From JANMJD01 sp963828405 (GTDB lineage Bacteria > Actinomycetota > Acidimicrobiia > Acidimicrobiales > Ilumatobacteraceae), in contig CAWHEG010000031.1 in NCBI GenBank assembly GCA_963828405.1, positions 3,504,028 to 3,568,027 on the forward strand: a DNA stretch of 64,000 bases, given 5' to 3'. The notes under the pieces are model-generated. The model saw nothing but the letters and a program-made list of their open reading frames with translations. It did no database searches and was not told the origin of the DNA. Made by a program: the position numbers and the translations under genes. Shown one piece after another: positions 36,926 through 46,037 of the stretch. Numbering within the stretch: the stretch's first letter is position 1; each line of letters starts with the position of its first letter.

Positions 36926-38572
36926 TCAGGCCGGGCGACCGTGTCGGTAGAAGTCCACCGTCTCGGGGGGCAGCGGGGTGTTGCCGGCGATCAGGTCGGC
37001 GGCCTTCTCGGCCAGCATCATCACCGGGGCGTAGATGTTGCCGTTGGTGACGTAGCGCATCGCCGAGGCATCGACGACGCGCAGGCCGTCGGTGCCGTGA
37101 ACCCGCATCGTCAGCGGGTCGGTGACCGACATCGCATCGACGCCCAGCCGCGCGGTGCAGGAGGGGTGCAGCGCGGTCTCGGCGTCCTTGCGCACCCATT
37201 CGAGGATCTGCTCGTCGGTCTCGACCGATGGCCCGGGCGAGATCTCGCCGCCGTTGAACTCGTCCATCGCCTGCTGGGTGAGGATCGAGCGGGCGGCCCG
37301 GACCACTTCGACCCATTCGCGCCGGTCGGTCCCGGTCGACAAGTAGTTGAAGCGCAGCGCCGGTTTGGCGAACGGGTCGGTCGAGGTGATCTTCACCGAA
37401 CCGCGCGAGTCGCTGTACATCGGCCCGACATGCACCTGGTAGCCGTGACCCGCGGGCGGGGCGGTGCCGTCGTAGCGGATGGCGATCGGCAGGAAGTGGA
37501 ACATCGTGTTCGGGTACGCCACCTCGTCGTTGGAGCGGATGAAACCGCCGGCCTCGAAGTGGTTGGTCGCCCCCGGCCCCTTGCGGAAGAGCCACTGCAG
37601 CCCGATGATCGGCCGGCGCCACAGGGCGAGGTTCGGCTGCATCGAGACCGGCTTGGTGCAGGAGTACTGCACGTAGACCTCGAGGTGGTCCTGCAGGTTC
37701 TCGCCCACGCCGGGCAGGTCGTGGACCACGTCGATGCCCAGAGCGGTCAGCTCGGCGGCGTTGCCGACACCCGAGAGCTGCAGCAGTTGGGGGGTGTTGA
37801 TCGACCCGCCGCAGCAGATCACCTCGCCGGCGTCGACCGAATGGTCCTTGCCCCGCACCCGGTAGTCGACGCCGACGGCGCGCCGGCCGTCGAAGCGGAT
37901 CCTCGTCGCCTGGGCGCGTGTGGTCACCGTGAGGTTGGCGCGGTGCCGGACGGGCTTCAGGTAGGCCTGCGACGCCGACAGCCGCCGCCCGCGGTGGATG
38001 TTGCGGTCGAAGGCGGCGAAGCCCTCCTGCTGGTAGCCGTTGACGTCGGAGGTCAGCGGGTAACCGGCCTGCTTGGCCGCCTCGAGGAAAGCCCCGAACA
38101 GCGGGTTCGTCGCCGGACCCCGCTCGAGCACGAGCGGGCCCGCACCCCCGCGGTAATCGTCGGCGCCGGCGAGGCAGGTCTCGGACCTCTTGAAGTACGG
38201 GAGGCAGTGGGCGTAGTCCCAGGTGGCCATGCCCTCGTCGGCGCCCCAGCGCTCGTAGTCGAGGGCGTTGCCGCGCTGGAAGATCATCCCGTTGATCGAG
38301 GACGACCCACCGAGCACCTTGCCCCGGGCGTGGTAGATCCGCCGCCCGTTCATGAACGGTTCGGGCTCCGACTCGTACTTCCAGTCGTAGAACCGTGATC
38401 CGATCGGAAACGACAGCGCCGCTGGCATGTGGATGAACACGTCGAACCGGTAGTCGGGGCGCCCCGCCTCGAGTACGAGCACCGACGTGCCCGGGTCGGC
38501 CGACAGCCGGTTGGCCAGCACGCAGCCGGCCGATCCGCCGCCGATGATCACGTAGTCGTATCGGTCTGTCAT
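36926..38572 (-). CDS. betA: GMC oxidoreductase, choline dehydrogenase-like
   Basis: The 548-residue flavoprotein begins YDYVIIGGGSAGCVLANRLS (FAD-binding dinucleotide motif) and has GMC signatures GKVLGGSSSINGMIF and GEVICCGGSINTPQLLQLSG. C-terminal active-site His residues lie in LHPSCTARLG and the GNIYAPVMM region. Choline dehydrogenase oxidises choline through betaine aldehyde toward glycine betaine; related GMC enzymes take other alcohols. ATG 38572 is preferred because GGGGAG lies eight bases upstream; an ATG six bases earlier is too close. Its place beside carnitine genes supports the choline reading. Confidence 0.85.
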   Translation of the reverse strand: MTDRYDYVIIGGGSAGCVLANRLSADPGTSVLVLEAGRPDYRFDVFIHMPAALSFPIGSRFYDWKYESEPEPFMNGRRIYHARGKVLGGSSSINGMIFQRGNALDYERWGADEGMATWDYAHCLPYFKRSETCLAGADDYRGGAGPLVLERGPATNPLFGAFLEAAKQAGYPLTSDVNGYQQEGFAAFDRNIHRGRRLSASQAYLKPVRHRANLTVTTRAQATRIRFDGRRAVGVDYRVRGKDHSVDAGEVICCGGSINTPQLLQLSGVGNAAELTALGIDVVHDLPGVGENLQDHLEVYVQYSCTKPVSMQPNLALWRRPIIGLQWLFRKGPGATNHFEAGGFIRSNDEVAYPNTMFHFLPIAIRYDGTAPPAGHGYQVHVGPMYSDSRGSVKITSTDPFAKPALRFNYLSTGTDRREWVEVVRAARSILTQQAMDEFNGGEISPGPSVETDEQILEWVRKDAETALHPSCTARLGVDAMSVTDPLTMRVHGTDGLRVVDASAMRYVTNGNIYAPVMMLAEKAADLIAGNTPLPPETVDFYRHGRPA

Positions 38573-38694
38573 CGTCATCTCTCCCCGGGGTGCGACGACG
38601 AATGTTGGCAGGTCTCCCCGACGGTCCCAACTCCCACACCGGCAACGTCGGCAGAGTTGGGCAGCATCCCCGGCGCACCGCATGATGGAGGACC

Positions 38695-40653
38695 ATGACG
38701 ACAGAGTCCCGCGGCGCACTGCTCTGGTCCCCGGCGGCCGACGCCCTGCTCACCACGCCGATCGGCCGGTTCGCCAGCGCCAACGGACACCGCGGCTACC
38801 CGTCGCTGCACCGCTGGTCGGTCGACGACCTCGAGGGCTTCTGGTCGGCGGTCTCCGACACGTTCGGCGTGCGCTGGCACGAGCGCCCGACTTCGATGAT
38901 CGGCCCGCACGGTCTGCGGATGCCCGGCACGCAGTGGTGCCCGGGGGGCACGCTCAACTACGCCGAGCAGGTGCTCGTCGGCGCGCCGGCCGGCCCGGCG
39001 GTGATCGCCCGCGGCCAGACCCGTCCGCCGACGACGCTCACCGGGCCCGAGCTCACCGCCGCCGTGCACCGATGCGCCCGCGGGCTGCGTCGGCTGGGGG
39101 TGGAACGCGGCGATCGGGTCGCGGCGTACCTGCCCAACATCCCCGAGGCGCTCATCGCGATGCTGGCCACGGCCTCGATCGGGGCGGTGTGGTCGAGCTG
39201 CGCACCCGAGTTCGGCGTTCGCTCCGTGATCGACCGTTTCTCGCAGATCGCCCCCAAGGTGCTGCTCGCCGTCGACGGCTACGTCTACGGGGCCAAGCGC
39301 ATCGACCGCACCGACGAGGTCCGGGCGATCACCGACGCCCTCCCCAGCGTCGAGCACCTCGTCGTCGTGCGCTACCTCGGCACCGGCCCCGACGACTGGT
39401 CGTCGCTGCTCGGCCCCGACGGGGGCCGCGACCTGGCCCACGGTGATGAGGTCGTCGGTCCGGAGTTCGAGGCCGTGCCGTTCGACCATCCGCTGTACGT
39501 GCTGTTCAGCTCCGGGACGACCGGGTTGCCCAAGGCGATCGTCCACGGCCACGGCGGCATCACCCTCGAACACCTCAAGGTGCTCGGCCTGCACCACGGC
39601 CTGGGCCCGGGCGACACGTTCTTCTGGTTCACCACCACTGGCTGGATGATGTGGAACTACCTGATGTCCGGCCTCGCCCTCGGGGCGGCGATCGTGATGT
39701 TCGACGGCGACCCGGCGTTCCCGTCGATCGACACGTTGTGGTCGGTGGCGGCCGAGACGGCGACCACCGTGTTCGGAGTCTCGGCGCCGTTCATCATGAG
39801 CTGCCGCAAGGCCGGCATCAGCCCACCGCGAGGTGTGATCCGGGAGATCGGCTCGACCGGGGCGCCATTGCCCGCCGACGGTTTCGAGTGGATCGACGAC
39901 CGCTTCGGGCGGGGCGTGCTGCTCAACTCGATCTCGGGAGGCAGCGACGTGTGCACGGCCTTCGTCGGGATGAACCGGCTCACCCCCGTGCGATCGGGCG
40001 AGATCAGCGGGGCCCTGCTCGGCTGCGACGCGGTCGCCTACGACGCGACGGGGACGCGCTGCGCACCCGGCGAGCAGGGCGAACTGGCGCTGCTCGGGCC
40101 GATGCCCTCGATGCCCGTCGGGTTCTGGGGCGACGCCGACGGCTCGCGCTACCGCAACGCCTACTTCGCCGACTTCCCGGGCGTGTGGCGCCACGGCGAC
40201 TGGGTGACCTTCTTCGACGACGGCGCCTGCATCGTCTCGGGACGCAGCGACGCCACCCTCAACCGGGGCGGGGTGCGCCTGGGCACCGCCGACTTCTACG
40301 CCGTGGTCGAGGCGATGCCCGAGGTGGCCGACGGCCTCGTGGTCCACCTCGACGGCGAGGGACGCGACGAACTGCTGCTGTTCGTCGCCCTGGCCCCCGG
40401 GGCGACGCTCGACGACGACCTGCGCCACCGGATCGGCGCGACGCTGCGTGCCGAGCTGTCGCCGCGCCACGTCCCCGACACCATCGAGGCCGTGCCCGTC
40501 GTCCCCCGCACACTGTCGGGCAAGAAGCTCGAGGTGCCCGTGAAGCGCATCCTCACGGGCACCCCAGCCGACGTCGCCGCCAGCCGCGGCTCACTCGCCG
40601 ACCCCGACTCGCTCACCTGGTTCGAACGCAGGGCGGCCCGGTCGGTCGCCTGA
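38695..40653 (+). CDS. aacS: Acetoacetyl-CoA synthetase
   Basis: The 652-residue ANL-family enzyme activates acetoacetate with ATP and CoA. It has the N-terminal LNYAEQVL region, the phosphate loop LFSSGTTGLPKAI, LLNSISGGSDVCTAFVG and the late GRSDATLNRGGVRLG and LSGKKLEVPVKRIL segments with the catalytic Lys. The start ATG is 38695. It would use acetoacetate released by the BKACE reaction in carnitine breakdown, linking the two halves of the proposed pathway. Confidence 0.9.
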   Translation: MTTESRGALLWSPAADALLTTPIGRFASANGHRGYPSLHRWSVDDLEGFWSAVSDTFGVRWHERPTSMIGPHGLRMPGTQWCPGGTLNYAEQVLVGAPAGPAVIARGQTRPPTTLTGPELTAAVHRCARGLRRLGVERGDRVAAYLPNIPEALIAMLATASIGAVWSSCAPEFGVRSVIDRFSQIAPKVLLAVDGYVYGAKRIDRTDEVRAITDALPSVEHLVVVRYLGTGPDDWSSLLGPDGGRDLAHGDEVVGPEFEAVPFDHPLYVLFSSGTTGLPKAIVHGHGGITLEHLKVLGLHHGLGPGDTFFWFTTTGWMMWNYLMSGLALGAAIVMFDGDPAFPSIDTLWSVAAETATTVFGVSAPFIMSCRKAGISPPRGVIREIGSTGAPLPADGFEWIDDRFGRGVLLNSISGGSDVCTAFVGMNRLTPVRSGEISGALLGCDAVAYDATGTRCAPGEQGELALLGPMPSMPVGFWGDADGSRYRNAYFADFPGVWRHGDWVTFFDDGACIVSGRSDATLNRGGVRLGTADFYAVVEAMPEVADGLVVHLDGEGRDELLLFVALAPGATLDDDLRHRIGATLRAELSPRHVPDTIEAVPVVPRTLSGKKLEVPVKRILTGTPADVAASRGSLADPDSLTWFERRAARSVA

Positions 40654-40763
40654 AGATCGCGACGTGTCAGGCTCGGCGTCAGAGAGCCGTGACGCGATCG
40701 CCTTGGTCGTGAGCCGCGGCCGCGGCGCTCACGTCCACGACAGCACGGGACCATGTCGTCGCA

Positions 40764-41676
40764 TCAAAGGGTCAGCAGATCAGTGACATGATTCGTTCCC
40801 TGGATCGACCGCACCACTGATTGAACGATACCGCCACTTGCCAGGTTCCCGCGAGGCACGACAGTGCTCTGCGTGAAGCTGATTGCGTTCCAGTCCGGGG
40901 CTTCGACGCCAGCCTGAAGCCGCCGCTCGACGGCGTCGTTACCGGCCGGGCATGCCGCCAGACCGATGCCGAAGCTGTTCGGCGGGATGGCGAACGTCGC
41001 CTCGACAGCTCTCGTACAGGCGCCGCCTCGGTCCGACAGGCCCGACAGGTCCGACAGCTCCCGCAGGCCCGACAGCTCCCGCAGGACCGACAGGCCCGGC
41101 AGGTCCTGGTGTTCCCGGGCCGCCAGCCTGCATGTAGCCGACGACGTCGATCAGGATGTCGGTCTTCGGGCCGGCAACGCCGAAGGCGTCATAGGTGACT
41201 TCGATCTTGCCCTTGTCCGTGCCCGACGTCGGCAGTTGCACGGTCACGGCGTTGGGCACGATGTCGCCCGCCTTGAAGTTGAGGCTCGACGTCGACGGAG
41301 CGCCGACGGCCGACGCCGGTCGTACCGACAGGAACCCGGCGGCGGTCGGAGCGACGACGGTCACGTTGAGCAGGACCCCGGTCGCCCCGTCGGGTACCAC
41401 GATCTGCGAACCCGCATTCGTCGGGACCAACCCGGTCACGAGCAGATCGAGACCGACCGCCGAAACGAACGGCCCGGCGAGACCGACGTCGAGCGGATCC
41501 CGGGTGTCGAGGATCCGGACTGGATCGATGGTGACGACCGACGACGCAGGTCCCGAGGCAGCCTGTGCTGCGAAGAGGCCACCACCGCCGACCGTCACGG
41601 ACACCGCCGCCCCGATCGCTGCCCATCGTGAACGCCACAGAGGCGACCTACCGCGCGAGTTCTGAACATCTTCCAT
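40764..41676 (-). pseudogene. Secreted collagen-like protein with several frame breaks in its C-terminal part
   Basis: From about ATG 41676 a signal peptide (RSRWAAIGAAVSV to AAQA) leads to an exported domain with PVRILDTRDPLDVGLAGPF, LNVTVVAPTAAGFLSVRPA, PNAVTVQLPTSG and TDILIDVVGYMQAG, a module I associate with Ilumatobacter exoproteins. Eight Gly-x-y triplets follow (GPAGPVGPAGAVGP). The frame then breaks near 41023; the next frame gives ACTRAVEATFAIPPNSFGIG and LAACPAG, and a further pair of shifts near 40930-40940 would restore AVSGGFQAGVEAPDWNAISF. The end is uncertain (stop at 40764 or 40772). The start is also uncertain, as no ribosome site is clear. Confidence 0.65.
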
Positions 41677-41851
41677 CTTGAGACAGCCCCACATCTTCTC
41701 AGGAACGAAGCCGGACGCCTCGTCGATCAGGACCATAGCTCACTTCCCGTGAACAGTGGCCCGACGATCATCACGCGACGTCACGAACGTCTCCAGCGAG
41801 CCGGAGCGGTTACACGGCTTTCGACGCCCAGTGTGGGGACCGGGCGCAGAC

Positions 41852-42628
41852 TCAGCGGCCCTTCCAGACCGGCGGGCGCTTCTCGGCGAACGAGGCGGGG
41901 CCCTCGCGGGCGTCCTCGGAATCGACGGCACGCCGGTAGCTCTCCATCGACTTGATCGCCGTCATCGCCTGGGCCAGCGCCATCGGTGTGGTCCGCCGGC
42001 CGATGTCGAGGATCGCCGCGACGCTCAACGGCGCCGACGCCATCACGGATCGGGCCAGCTCGCGGGCCGATTCGAGGAGATCGCCGGCGGCCACGACCCG
42101 GTTGACGAGACCCCAGCGCTGCGCCTCGGCGGCATCCATCCGGCGGCCGGTGAGCAGCAGCTCGCGGGCGATGTGCACGGGGAGCAGCCGGGGCAGCTTG
42201 ACCGATCCGGCGTCGGGGAGGATGCCGAGCTGCGCCTCGGGGAGGAAGAACTGGGCATGCTCGGCGGCGACGATCAGATCGGCGGCCATGGCGATCTCGA
42301 AGCCACCGCCGACCGCCAGGCCGTTGACGGCGGCGATCACCGGCTTGGTGCGATCGGGCAGTTCGGGGAAGCCGCCGAATCCGCCGGCTCCGTAGTCGGC
42401 GTCGAAGTCCTCACCCTCGTTGGCCGCCCCGAGATCCCATCCGGCGGAGAAGAACCGCTCCCCCGCCCCGGTGAAGATGATCGCCCGCACGTCGGGGTCG
42501 GCGTCGGCGACGACGAACACATCCCCGAGGGCGCAGCTCGTCGCCGCGTCGATGGCGTTGGCCTTGGGCCGGTCGAGAGTGATCTCGAGGATCGCGCCGT
42601 TTCGCTCCACACGGAACCCATCACTCAT
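41852..42628 (-). CDS. Enoyl-CoA hydratase family, carnitinyl-CoA dehydratase (CaiD)-like
   Basis: The 258-residue crotonase-fold protein has oxyanion segments FSAGWDLGAA and NGLAVGGGFEIAMAADLI with AEHAQFFLPEAQLGILPDAG, closely like CaiD, which interconverts crotonobetainyl-CoA and carnitinyl-CoA. The start RPKANAIDAATS is also CaiD-like. It closes the leftward operon that begins with the carnitine dehydrogenase/thioesterase-like gene at 47.1 kb. ATG 42628 has GGAGGA upstream. Confidence 0.83.
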   Translation of the reverse strand: MSDGFRVERNGAILEITLDRPKANAIDAATSCALGDVFVVADADPDVRAIIFTGAGERFFSAGWDLGAANEGEDFDADYGAGGFGGFPELPDRTKPVIAAVNGLAVGGGFEIAMAADLIVAAEHAQFFLPEAQLGILPDAGSVKLPRLLPVHIARELLLTGRRMDAAEAQRWGLVNRVVAAGDLLESARELARSVMASAPLSVAAILDIGRRTTPMALAQAMTAIKSMESYRRAVDSEDAREGPASFAEKRPPVWKGR

Positions 42629-42716
42629 CGGGGAGTCCTCCTGTCATCGGCTCCAGACTGGCGCATCGGGGACCCGATCATCGAGTGGTTATCCGTCGCC
42701 CTGTCGGCTCGATGCC

Positions 42717-42782
42717 TCACCCGGTTTCCACCTCGATTCCCATGGCGTGGGCGATCCGGTCGAGATCTGACTCCGCATGCAT
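42717..42782 (-). CDS. Possible 21-codon small ORF between the acyl-CoA synthetase and CaiD-like genes
   Basis: An ATG one base after the synthetase stop opens a 21-residue frame (M-H-A-E-S-D-L-D-R-I-A-H-A-M-G-I-E-V-E-T-G). No ribosome site beyond GGGGCG is visible. It could be a remnant or a coupled small peptide. The remaining 90 bases before the CaiD-like start hold nothing I can name. Confidence 0.2.
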   Translation of the reverse strand: MHAESDLDRIAHAMGIEVETG

Positions 42783-42783
42783 G

Positions 42784-44823
42784 TCAGTGGCGCCCCGTTC
42801 GCCCGTTGCCGCCGGCCTCCTCGACCCACAGGGCGTCAACGGCGACGGCGCCGCGGGTGCCGACCAGCACCGGGTTGAGCTCGACCTCGACGACCGCGGT
42901 CCCGACGACGGCATCGGCCAGGCGGACGACCAACTCGGCGAGGGCGTCGATGTCGCCGGCGGGGCGGCCGCGGAAGCCGGTGAGCAGCCGGTAGCTCCGT
43001 AGCCCGGCCAGGGCGCCGCGCACCTCGTCGGCGGTGACCGGGGCGAGCAGGTGGGCGACGTCGGCCCAGATCTCGGTCGTCACGCCGCCGGAGCCGACCG
43101 AGACGAGCCAGCCGATCGGCGGGTCCCGCCGCACGGCGACGAGCACCTCGGCCACCACATCCGTGACGGTCGACTCGACGAGGTACCCGGCATCGGTCAC
43201 CGGCATCCTCGCCAGCGCGTCGGCCACCGCGGCCTCGTCGCCCAACCCGATCCGTACCGCTCCCGACTCGCTCTTGTGGGCCAATCCGAGGGCCTTGAGC
43301 GTCACCGGGAAGCCGATCCGCCCGGCCACGGCGACCACGTCGGCCGCCCCGACGGCGACACCGTGGGGAACGGCGACTCCGAGCCGCCGGAGGCGCTCCT
43401 TGGCCGTCGCCTCGTCGATCAGGCGCGTTGCGCCCGGGTGGACCGCGGCAGCGTGGGGCGGGCCGGCGACCCGCCCGACCGTCGCCGCCGCGCTCAGGGC
43501 GGCCAGGCCCTCGGCGAGCCCGAGCAGTGGGGTCAGCCCCCTGGCCGCGGCGTGGGCACGGAGCCCGGCATCGAGGTTCTCGCCCAACGAGGCGACCACC
43601 ACCCCTCGACGGCCGGTGGCCGCCGCCGCGTCGCCCAGTGCGTCGATCGCCGTGCGCCACGACGACGTGTCGTGGCCCGGGTCGCCCGGGGCGTCGAGCA
43701 GCAGCATCGTGGCATCCTGCGGTCCGTCCATCACCGCGGTGAAGCACCGGGAGGTCGCCTCCCGGTCACCCCACATGAAGGTGTGGTAGTCGAACGGGTT
43801 CGACACGCTGACCAGCTCGGTGAGCGTGCCCTCGATGCGGACGCGGTGCTCGTCGGAGAACGGTCCGAAGCGCAGCGGTGTGCCCTCGGACAGGTCGGCG
43901 ACGAGCGATGCCTCACCCCCCGAACAGCTCAACGAGACCAGCCGCGGCCCGCCCAGCCGACCGCCCTCGTCGAGCAGCTTGAGTGTCTCGAGCAGCTCGG
44001 CCGGCGTGCGCACGACGGCCACGCCGTAGCGCTCGAACATCGCGTCGTAGGCCGCGGCCCGCCCGGCCATCGCCCCGGTGTGCGAGGCGGCGATCGCCGC
44101 CCCGGCCACCGAGCGCGCCGTCTGCAGGGCGACGATCGGCACGCCCCGCTCGGCGGCGCGGATCGCCGAATGGGCGAAGCGCTGCGGATCGCGGACCGCC
44201 TCGAGGAACAGGCCGATCGTCGTGATCCGCTCGTCGTCGAGGAAGGCGTCGATGCAGTCCTCCATGCCGAGGGAGGCCTGGTTGCCGACGGTGACCATCC
44301 CGCCGAGGCGCACCCCCCGCCGGGCGTAGGTCAGGTTGCAGGCGACGTTGCCCGACTGCGAGACGATCGCCACGCCGCGGTCGAACACGGCGCAGCCGTG
44401 CTCGTCGGGCCACAGGGCGACGCGGTCGAAGGTGTTCACGTAGCCGTAGCAGTTCGGGCCGAGGAAGGGCAGGCCGCCGGCGGCGGCGAGCAGCTCGGCC
44501 TGCAGGCCGTCGTCGCCGGTCTCGGCGAAGCCCGAGCCGTAGCAGACCGCTCCGCCGACCCCGTCCATCACCGCCAGCGTGCGCATCGCGGCAACCGAGG
44601 CGTGGCGGTTGACACCGAGGAAGACGGCATCGGGCACCCCGGGCAAGTCGTCCAGCGAGGCCAGGCAGGGCACCCCGGCCAGCGACGCCCGACGCGGGTT
44701 GACCGGCCAGATCTCGCCGGGGAACCCGAGCAGCCGGCATTGGCGGACCACCCGCTCGGCCGGGGCGCCGCCGACGACGGCGATCGAGCGGGGGGCGAGG
44801 AGTTGCTGGAGCGAACCCCGCAC
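42784..44823 (-). CDS. NDP-forming acyl-CoA synthetase (CoA-binding plus ATP-grasp)
   Basis: The 679-residue protein begins with a CoA-binding Rossmann domain (PRSIAVVGGAPAERVV), passes through succinyl-CoA ligase-like domains with the phospho-His in AASHTGAMAG, and ends with an ATP-grasp domain (ATAKERLRRLGVAVPHG, FPVTLKALGLAHKSESGAV). It should form an acyl-CoA with release of ADP and phosphate, reversibly. Next to CaiD- and CaiA-like genes it may activate carnitine, crotonobetaine or a similar acid. It starts three bases after the dehydrogenase stop. Confidence 0.88.
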   Translation of the reverse strand: MRGSLQQLLAPRSIAVVGGAPAERVVRQCRLLGFPGEIWPVNPRRASLAGVPCLASLDDLPGVPDAVFLGVNRHASVAAMRTLAVMDGVGGAVCYGSGFAETGDDGLQAELLAAAGGLPFLGPNCYGYVNTFDRVALWPDEHGCAVFDRGVAIVSQSGNVACNLTYARRGVRLGGMVTVGNQASLGMEDCIDAFLDDERITTIGLFLEAVRDPQRFAHSAIRAAERGVPIVALQTARSVAGAAIAASHTGAMAGRAAAYDAMFERYGVAVVRTPAELLETLKLLDEGGRLGGPRLVSLSCSGGEASLVADLSEGTPLRFGPFSDEHRVRIEGTLTELVSVSNPFDYHTFMWGDREATSRCFTAVMDGPQDATMLLLDAPGDPGHDTSSWRTAIDALGDAAAATGRRGVVVASLGENLDAGLRAHAAARGLTPLLGLAEGLAALSAAATVGRVAGPPHAAAVHPGATRLIDEATAKERLRRLGVAVPHGVAVGAADVVAVAGRIGFPVTLKALGLAHKSESGAVRIGLGDEAAVADALARMPVTDAGYLVESTVTDVVAEVLVAVRRDPPIGWLVSVGSGGVTTEIWADVAHLLAPVTADEVRGALAGLRSYRLLTGFRGRPAGDIDALAELVVRLADAVVGTAVVEVELNPVLVGTRGAVAVDALWVEEAGGNGRTGRH

Positions 44824-44826
44824 CCC

Positions 44827-45987
44827 TCAGCCCCCGTGGGCGCGCAGCATCGCGCGGGAGATGATGTGGCGCTGGATCTCCGAGGTGCCGTCCCAGATGC
44901 GGTCGACGCGGGTGTCGCGCCACATCCGTTCGAGGGGCAGCTCGTCCATCAGCCCCATCCCGCCGAAGATCTGGATCGCCTCGTCGGTGACCATCTGGCA
45001 CATCTCGGAGGCGAACACCTTGGCCATCGCCATCTCCGAGTCGCTCGGGCGGCCCTCGGCGTCGTTCCACGCGGCGCGGAAGGTGAGCAGCTCGGCGGCG
45101 TCGAGCTGGGTCTGCATGTCGGCCAGCTTGAACGAGACACCCTGGAACTTGCCGATCTGCTGGCCGAACTGGCGGCGCTCGGCGGCATAGGCCGTGGCCA
45201 GGCGCAGAGCCCGGCGGGCCCGGCCGAGGCAGACGGCGGCGACCTGCAGCCGGGTGGAGCCGAGCCACTCGTTGGCCACGTCGAAGCCCCGGTGCTCCTC
45301 GCCGAGCAGCTTGCGCGACGGCACCCGGCAGTCGTCGAAGTTGATGATCATGTTGTGGTAGCCGCGGTTGGACACCGAGTTGTAGCCCTGGACGACCTCG
45401 CAGCCCGGCGTGTCGAAGTCGACGAGGAACGAGGTGATCCGCTTCTTCGGTCCGTGCGACGTCTCCTCCTCGGCCGTGGCGGCGAAGAGGATCACGTAGT
45501 CGGCGAGGTCGGCGTGGCTGATGAAGTGCTTGGTCCCGTTGATCACGTAGTCGTCACCAGCGCGCGTTGCCCGGCACTTCATCCCGCGCACGTCGCTGCC
45601 GGCGTCGGGCTCGCTCATCGCCAGGCAGTCGACCCGCTCGCCGCGCACCGTCGGCAACAGGTACTCCTCGATCTGGTCGCCGACGCACGCCTGCAGCACG
45701 TTCGACGGGCGGGCCACGATGTACTGCAACGCGTAGTTGGCCTCGCCGAGCTCACGGTCGACGATGCAGTTGCCGACCGAGTCGAGCCCGGCGCCGCCGA
45801 AGCGCTCCGGCATGTTCGCCGCGTAGATCCCCGCGGCGATCGAGCGGTCCTTGATCTGCTGGACGAGGTCGGGGCGCACCCGGCCGGAGCGCTCGACCTC
45901 CTCCTCGTAGGGGAACAGCTCGCGCTCCTTGAAGACGCGGCAGGTCTCGGCGATCATTACCTGCTCGTCGCTGAAGGCGAAGTCCAT
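44827..45987 (-). CDS. Acyl-CoA dehydrogenase (CaiA-like position)
   Basis: The 386-residue protein from ATG 45987 (GAGGAAG upstream) has SEPDAGSDVRGMKCRA, YVINGTKHFISHADLADY, RRQFGQQIGKFQGV, QIFGGMGLMDELPLERMWRDTRV and the end RIWDGTSEIQRHII. Fold and cofactor residues are complete. Within this operon a role in reducing crotonobetainyl-CoA or oxidising butyrobetainyl-CoA is inferred from neighbours, not proven from sequence. Confidence 0.88.
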   Translation of the reverse strand: MDFAFSDEQVMIAETCRVFKERELFPYEEEVERSGRVRPDLVQQIKDRSIAAGIYAANMPERFGGAGLDSVGNCIVDRELGEANYALQYIVARPSNVLQACVGDQIEEYLLPTVRGERVDCLAMSEPDAGSDVRGMKCRATRAGDDYVINGTKHFISHADLADYVILFAATAEEETSHGPKKRITSFLVDFDTPGCEVVQGYNSVSNRGYHNMIINFDDCRVPSRKLLGEEHRGFDVANEWLGSTRLQVAAVCLGRARRALRLATAYAAERRQFGQQIGKFQGVSFKLADMQTQLDAAELLTFRAAWNDAEGRPSDSEMAMAKVFASEMCQMVTDEAIQIFGGMGLMDELPLERMWRDTRVDRIWDGTSEIQRHIISRAMLRAHGG

Positions 45988-46004
45988 CGGTGCTTCCTCT
46001 CTGG

Positions 46005-46036
46005 TTCGGGCCCGTCGGGGTTCAGGCCCGTCGGGG
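46005..46036. repeat. Two 16-base tandem units in a short intergenic gap
   Basis: TTC(G/A)GGCCCGTCGGGG occurs at 46005 and 46021, with a partial third unit that contains the stop codon of the next gene. It lies between the acyl-CoA dehydrogenase start and the carnitine dehydrogenase/thioesterase-like stop. Confidence 0.85.
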
Positions 46037-46037
46037 T

